Of a DNA stretch of 45,795 nucleotides, positions 44,178 through 45,795 are shown piece by piece; positions within the stretch are counted from its first letter, which is position 1, and every line of letters starts with the position of its first letter. Made by a program: the position numbers and the translations under genes. The notes beneath the pieces are model-generated. The model did not search any database, was not told where the DNA came from, and was given only the letters and a program-made list of their open reading frames with translations. The stretch is taken from positions 1-45,795 of the forward strand of contig JAAYVL010000178.1 of the NCBI GenBank assembly GCA_012517205.1. The letters are read 5' to 3'. Origin of the DNA: Verrucomicrobiota bacterium (GTDB lineage Bacteria > Verrucomicrobiota > Verrucomicrobiia > Limisphaerales > UBA8199).

Positions 44178-45554
44178 ATGCAAGCCGTTATTAATTATCT
44201 TAAGCAGCATCAGGCGCGCGCCATCGAGGAACTGTGCGCGTATGTGCGTTTCCCGAGCGTGTCCGCCCAACCGCAGCACCGGGCCGATTTGCGGGCCTGC
44301 GCGGAATGGGTGGTGAAGCATTGCCGGGCTATCGGCTTGCAAGCCCGCCTTTGCTCCACAGCGGGCCATCCCGTGGTAGTCGCCAAAACTCCACGAGCCG
44401 GGAAGCCCGGCGCACGTCGTCCGCATTTCGTGGTATATGGACATTATGACGTGCAACCGCCTGAGCCGTTGGACCTTTGGACGTCACCCCCCTTCGAACC
44501 GCGCGCAGCTCGGGGCGCGATTTATGGCCGCGGCGCGAGCGATAACAAAGGCCAGAACCTGGCGCATCTCAAGGCTGTGGAAGCCTATTTGAAGACGGGC
44601 ACCCCCTTGCCTTGCGATCTCACCTTCGTCATCGAGGGCGAGGAAGAAGTCGGCAGTAGCAACCTCACCCCCTTTCTGCAACAACACCGGGCGGAGTTGG
44701 CCTGCAATGCAATTGTTATCTCCGATACGGGCATGCCTTCGCCGAAACACCCCGCACTCACCTATGCGCTGCGGGGCATCGCCGGGTTCGAAATTATCCT
44801 GCGTGGTCCGGCGCAGGATTTGCACTCAGGCATATTTGGCGGCACGGTGGATAATCCGGCGATGGCGCTCTGCCAACTGCTGGGCAAACTGCGCGACGCC
44901 AAAGGCCGCGTAGCCATCCCGGGCTTTTATGACGGCGTCCGGCCCTTGTCCGCCTACGAGCGCAAGCAGTTCGCGCGGGTGCCCTTCAACACACGGAATT
45001 ACCAGCGGTTGCTGGGCGTGCCGAAACTCTTTGGCGAAGCTGGGTTTACCCCGGTCGAACAGCGCTCCGCCCGGCCGACCTTCGAGATCAACGGCCTGAC
45101 CAGCGGCTACCAGGGCGAAGGCAGCAAAACCATCGTGCCCGCCTGGGCGCGCGCCAAAGTCACCATCCGGTTGGTGCCAGATCAGGATCCAGTCCAGGTC
45201 ATTCGGTGCATCCGCCGCCACTTGGCTAAGCTCTGCCCGCCGTCAGTGCGCTTGGAACTTAAGGAGCGTTCCTACGCGGCACCCTATCTGGTATCTCCCA
45301 CCGGCCCCCAGGCGCAAGCCGCCTTACGCGCCCTCAAGCGAGCCTTTGCCTGCGAACCGGTGCTCGTTCGCGAGGGCGGCTCAATTCCTATCGTTAACGA
45401 CTTCAAGCGGATCCTACGCGCTGACGCGCTCTTGCTCGGCTTGTCCCTTCCCGACGACAACGCCCACTCACCCAATGAGAAGTTCGATTTGGGCTGTTTC
45501 GCCAAGGGGCAACTCATGAGTGCATATCTCTGGCAGGAACTGAGCCGTACTTAA
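44178..45554 (+). CDS. M20-family metallopeptidase (dipeptidase-like)
   Basis: Protein of 458 residues from ATG 44178 (MQAVINYLKQHQARAIEEL). The bimetal site is complete: His89 in YGHYDVQPPEP, bridging Asp122 in GRGASDNKGQ, the catalytic Glu pair in EGEEEVGS (residues 153-160), Asp183 in SDTG, and the last His430 in DDNAHSPNEKF. The lid domain (LHSGIFGG, QDLHSGIFGGTVDNP) matches the dipeptidase/carnosinase-type branch of M20. It hydrolyses dipeptides or related amide bonds in the cytoplasm. Its start is 30 bases from that of the RlmI gene on the opposite strand, so the two promoters must overlap or use very short leaders. Confidence 0.92.
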   Translation: MQAVINYLKQHQARAIEELCAYVRFPSVSAQPQHRADLRACAEWVVKHCRAIGLQARLCSTAGHPVVVAKTPRAGKPGARRPHFVVYGHYDVQPPEPLDLWTSPPFEPRAARGAIYGRGASDNKGQNLAHLKAVEAYLKTGTPLPCDLTFVIEGEEEVGSSNLTPFLQQHRAELACNAIVISDTGMPSPKHPALTYALRGIAGFEIILRGPAQDLHSGIFGGTVDNPAMALCQLLGKLRDAKGRVAIPGFYDGVRPLSAYERKQFARVPFNTRNYQRLLGVPKLFGEAGFTPVEQRSARPTFEINGLTSGYQGEGSKTIVPAWARAKVTIRLVPDQDPVQVIRCIRRHLAKLCPPSVRLELKERSYAAPYLVSPTGPQAQAALRALKRAFACEPVLVREGGSIPIVNDFKRILRADALLLGLSLPDDNAHSPNEKFDLGCFAKGQLMSAYLWQELSRT

Positions 45555-45695
45555 GCCGAAGCCGAATCGCGCCGGCGAACCGTTCCCATTTTGACGTCCT
45601 GCGCCCTCCGCGTTGGCCCGGCGGCCGGTGCGAGGAGCATCTTTAGCTTGCCGGTTATACCATTTCCTGTTAGTAGTTGCATTGTATTGAGAGGC

Positions 45696-45795
45696 ATGGC
45701 AAGAACAGTCATGCCGAAACGATTTCATCTGAACCGGCCCGACCTTGCGCAAGCCGTGGCGGCGGCGCTGCCGGGTTGCAAGGACGTCAAAGCCC
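45696..45795 (+). CDS. Start of an unidentified gene (runs off right edge)
   Basis: An ATG at 45696 (MARTVMPKRFHLNRPDLAQA) opens a frame that continues to the window end for 33 codons; a second possible start is ATG 45711. GAGAGG lies immediately upstream of the first ATG, too close to be ideal. The basic start followed by 'RPDLAQAVAAALPG' is weakly reminiscent of HU/IHF-like DNA-binding proteins, but too little is visible to assign a function. The only support for a gene is the open frame and its place after a 141-base spacer. Confidence 0.35.
   Translation, partial: MARTVMPKRFHLNRPDLAQAVAAALPGCKDVKA

Noticed and set aside
44148..44456. N-terminal extension of the RlmI-like protein
   Set aside because: The extra 103 residues are antisense to the peptidase gene and precede the PUA domain, which begins at MQSLPTVILKPG.

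Overview
The window looks like a chromosomal segment from a GC-rich Verrucomicrobiota bacterium, probably of the Pedosphaera/Limisphaera type. That placement is inferred from gene style, not from a search. Supporting traits are the prepilin-like protein with an HxxxxDG-style tail, Tat-exported Gfo/Idh/MocA and xylose-isomerase-like proteins, a membrane acyltransferase of the DUF5009 type, and surface proteins carrying 'IQASTNLVNWT'-like modules. No rRNA, insertion sequence, CRISPR array or phage module was seen.

Layout. (1) 1-225: edge of a small lineage-type hypothetical gene. (2) 766-10251: surface polysaccharide locus with an FkbM methyltransferase, two tandem paralogous flippase-like proteins, a family 2 and a family 4 glycosyltransferase, and a translationally coupled pair (CapE-type UDP-GlcNAc 4,6-dehydratase plus RmlD-type reductase). 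The C-terminal stump of another family 4 glycosyltransferase lies between the flippases. (3) 10535-15971: HrpB-like helicase, tRNA-Ala(CGC), tRNA-Leu(TAA), a CsgG-like exported protein and a zinc-ribbon protein. (4) 16129-23749: a six-gene membrane complex related to hydrogenase-4/formate hydrogenlyase. (5) 23815-27305: a decayed xanthine-dehydrogenase small subunit gene, a lytic transglycosylase, a MerR-like protein and a DUF192 lipoprotein. (6) 27306-38967: a very large inverted repeat, a Tat-exported oxidoreductase, a membrane acyltransferase, SMC, a sugar isomerase-like protein, a prepilin-like protein and a secreted clan-A-like glycosidase. (7) 39600-45795: hybrid cluster protein, RNase D, RlmI-like methyltransferase, an M20 peptidase and a gene running off the right edge.

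The most interesting system is the hydrogenase-4-like operon. Its large subunit keeps the fold motifs of group 4 [NiFe] hydrogenases, but all four nickel-binding cysteines are replaced (Ser235, Ser238, Ser525, Gly528) and there is no maturation tail. The small subunit keeps its [4Fe-4S] ligands. It is fused to a HycF/HyfH-like ferredoxin domain that has lost exactly the four ligands of one cluster and kept exactly the four of the other. Two antiporter-like subunits keep their charged residues. The complex therefore looks like an ion pump linked to ferredoxin-type electron flow that makes no hydrogen, similar to the poorly understood 'Ehr' (energy-converting hydrogenase-related) group. Its real substrate is unknown.
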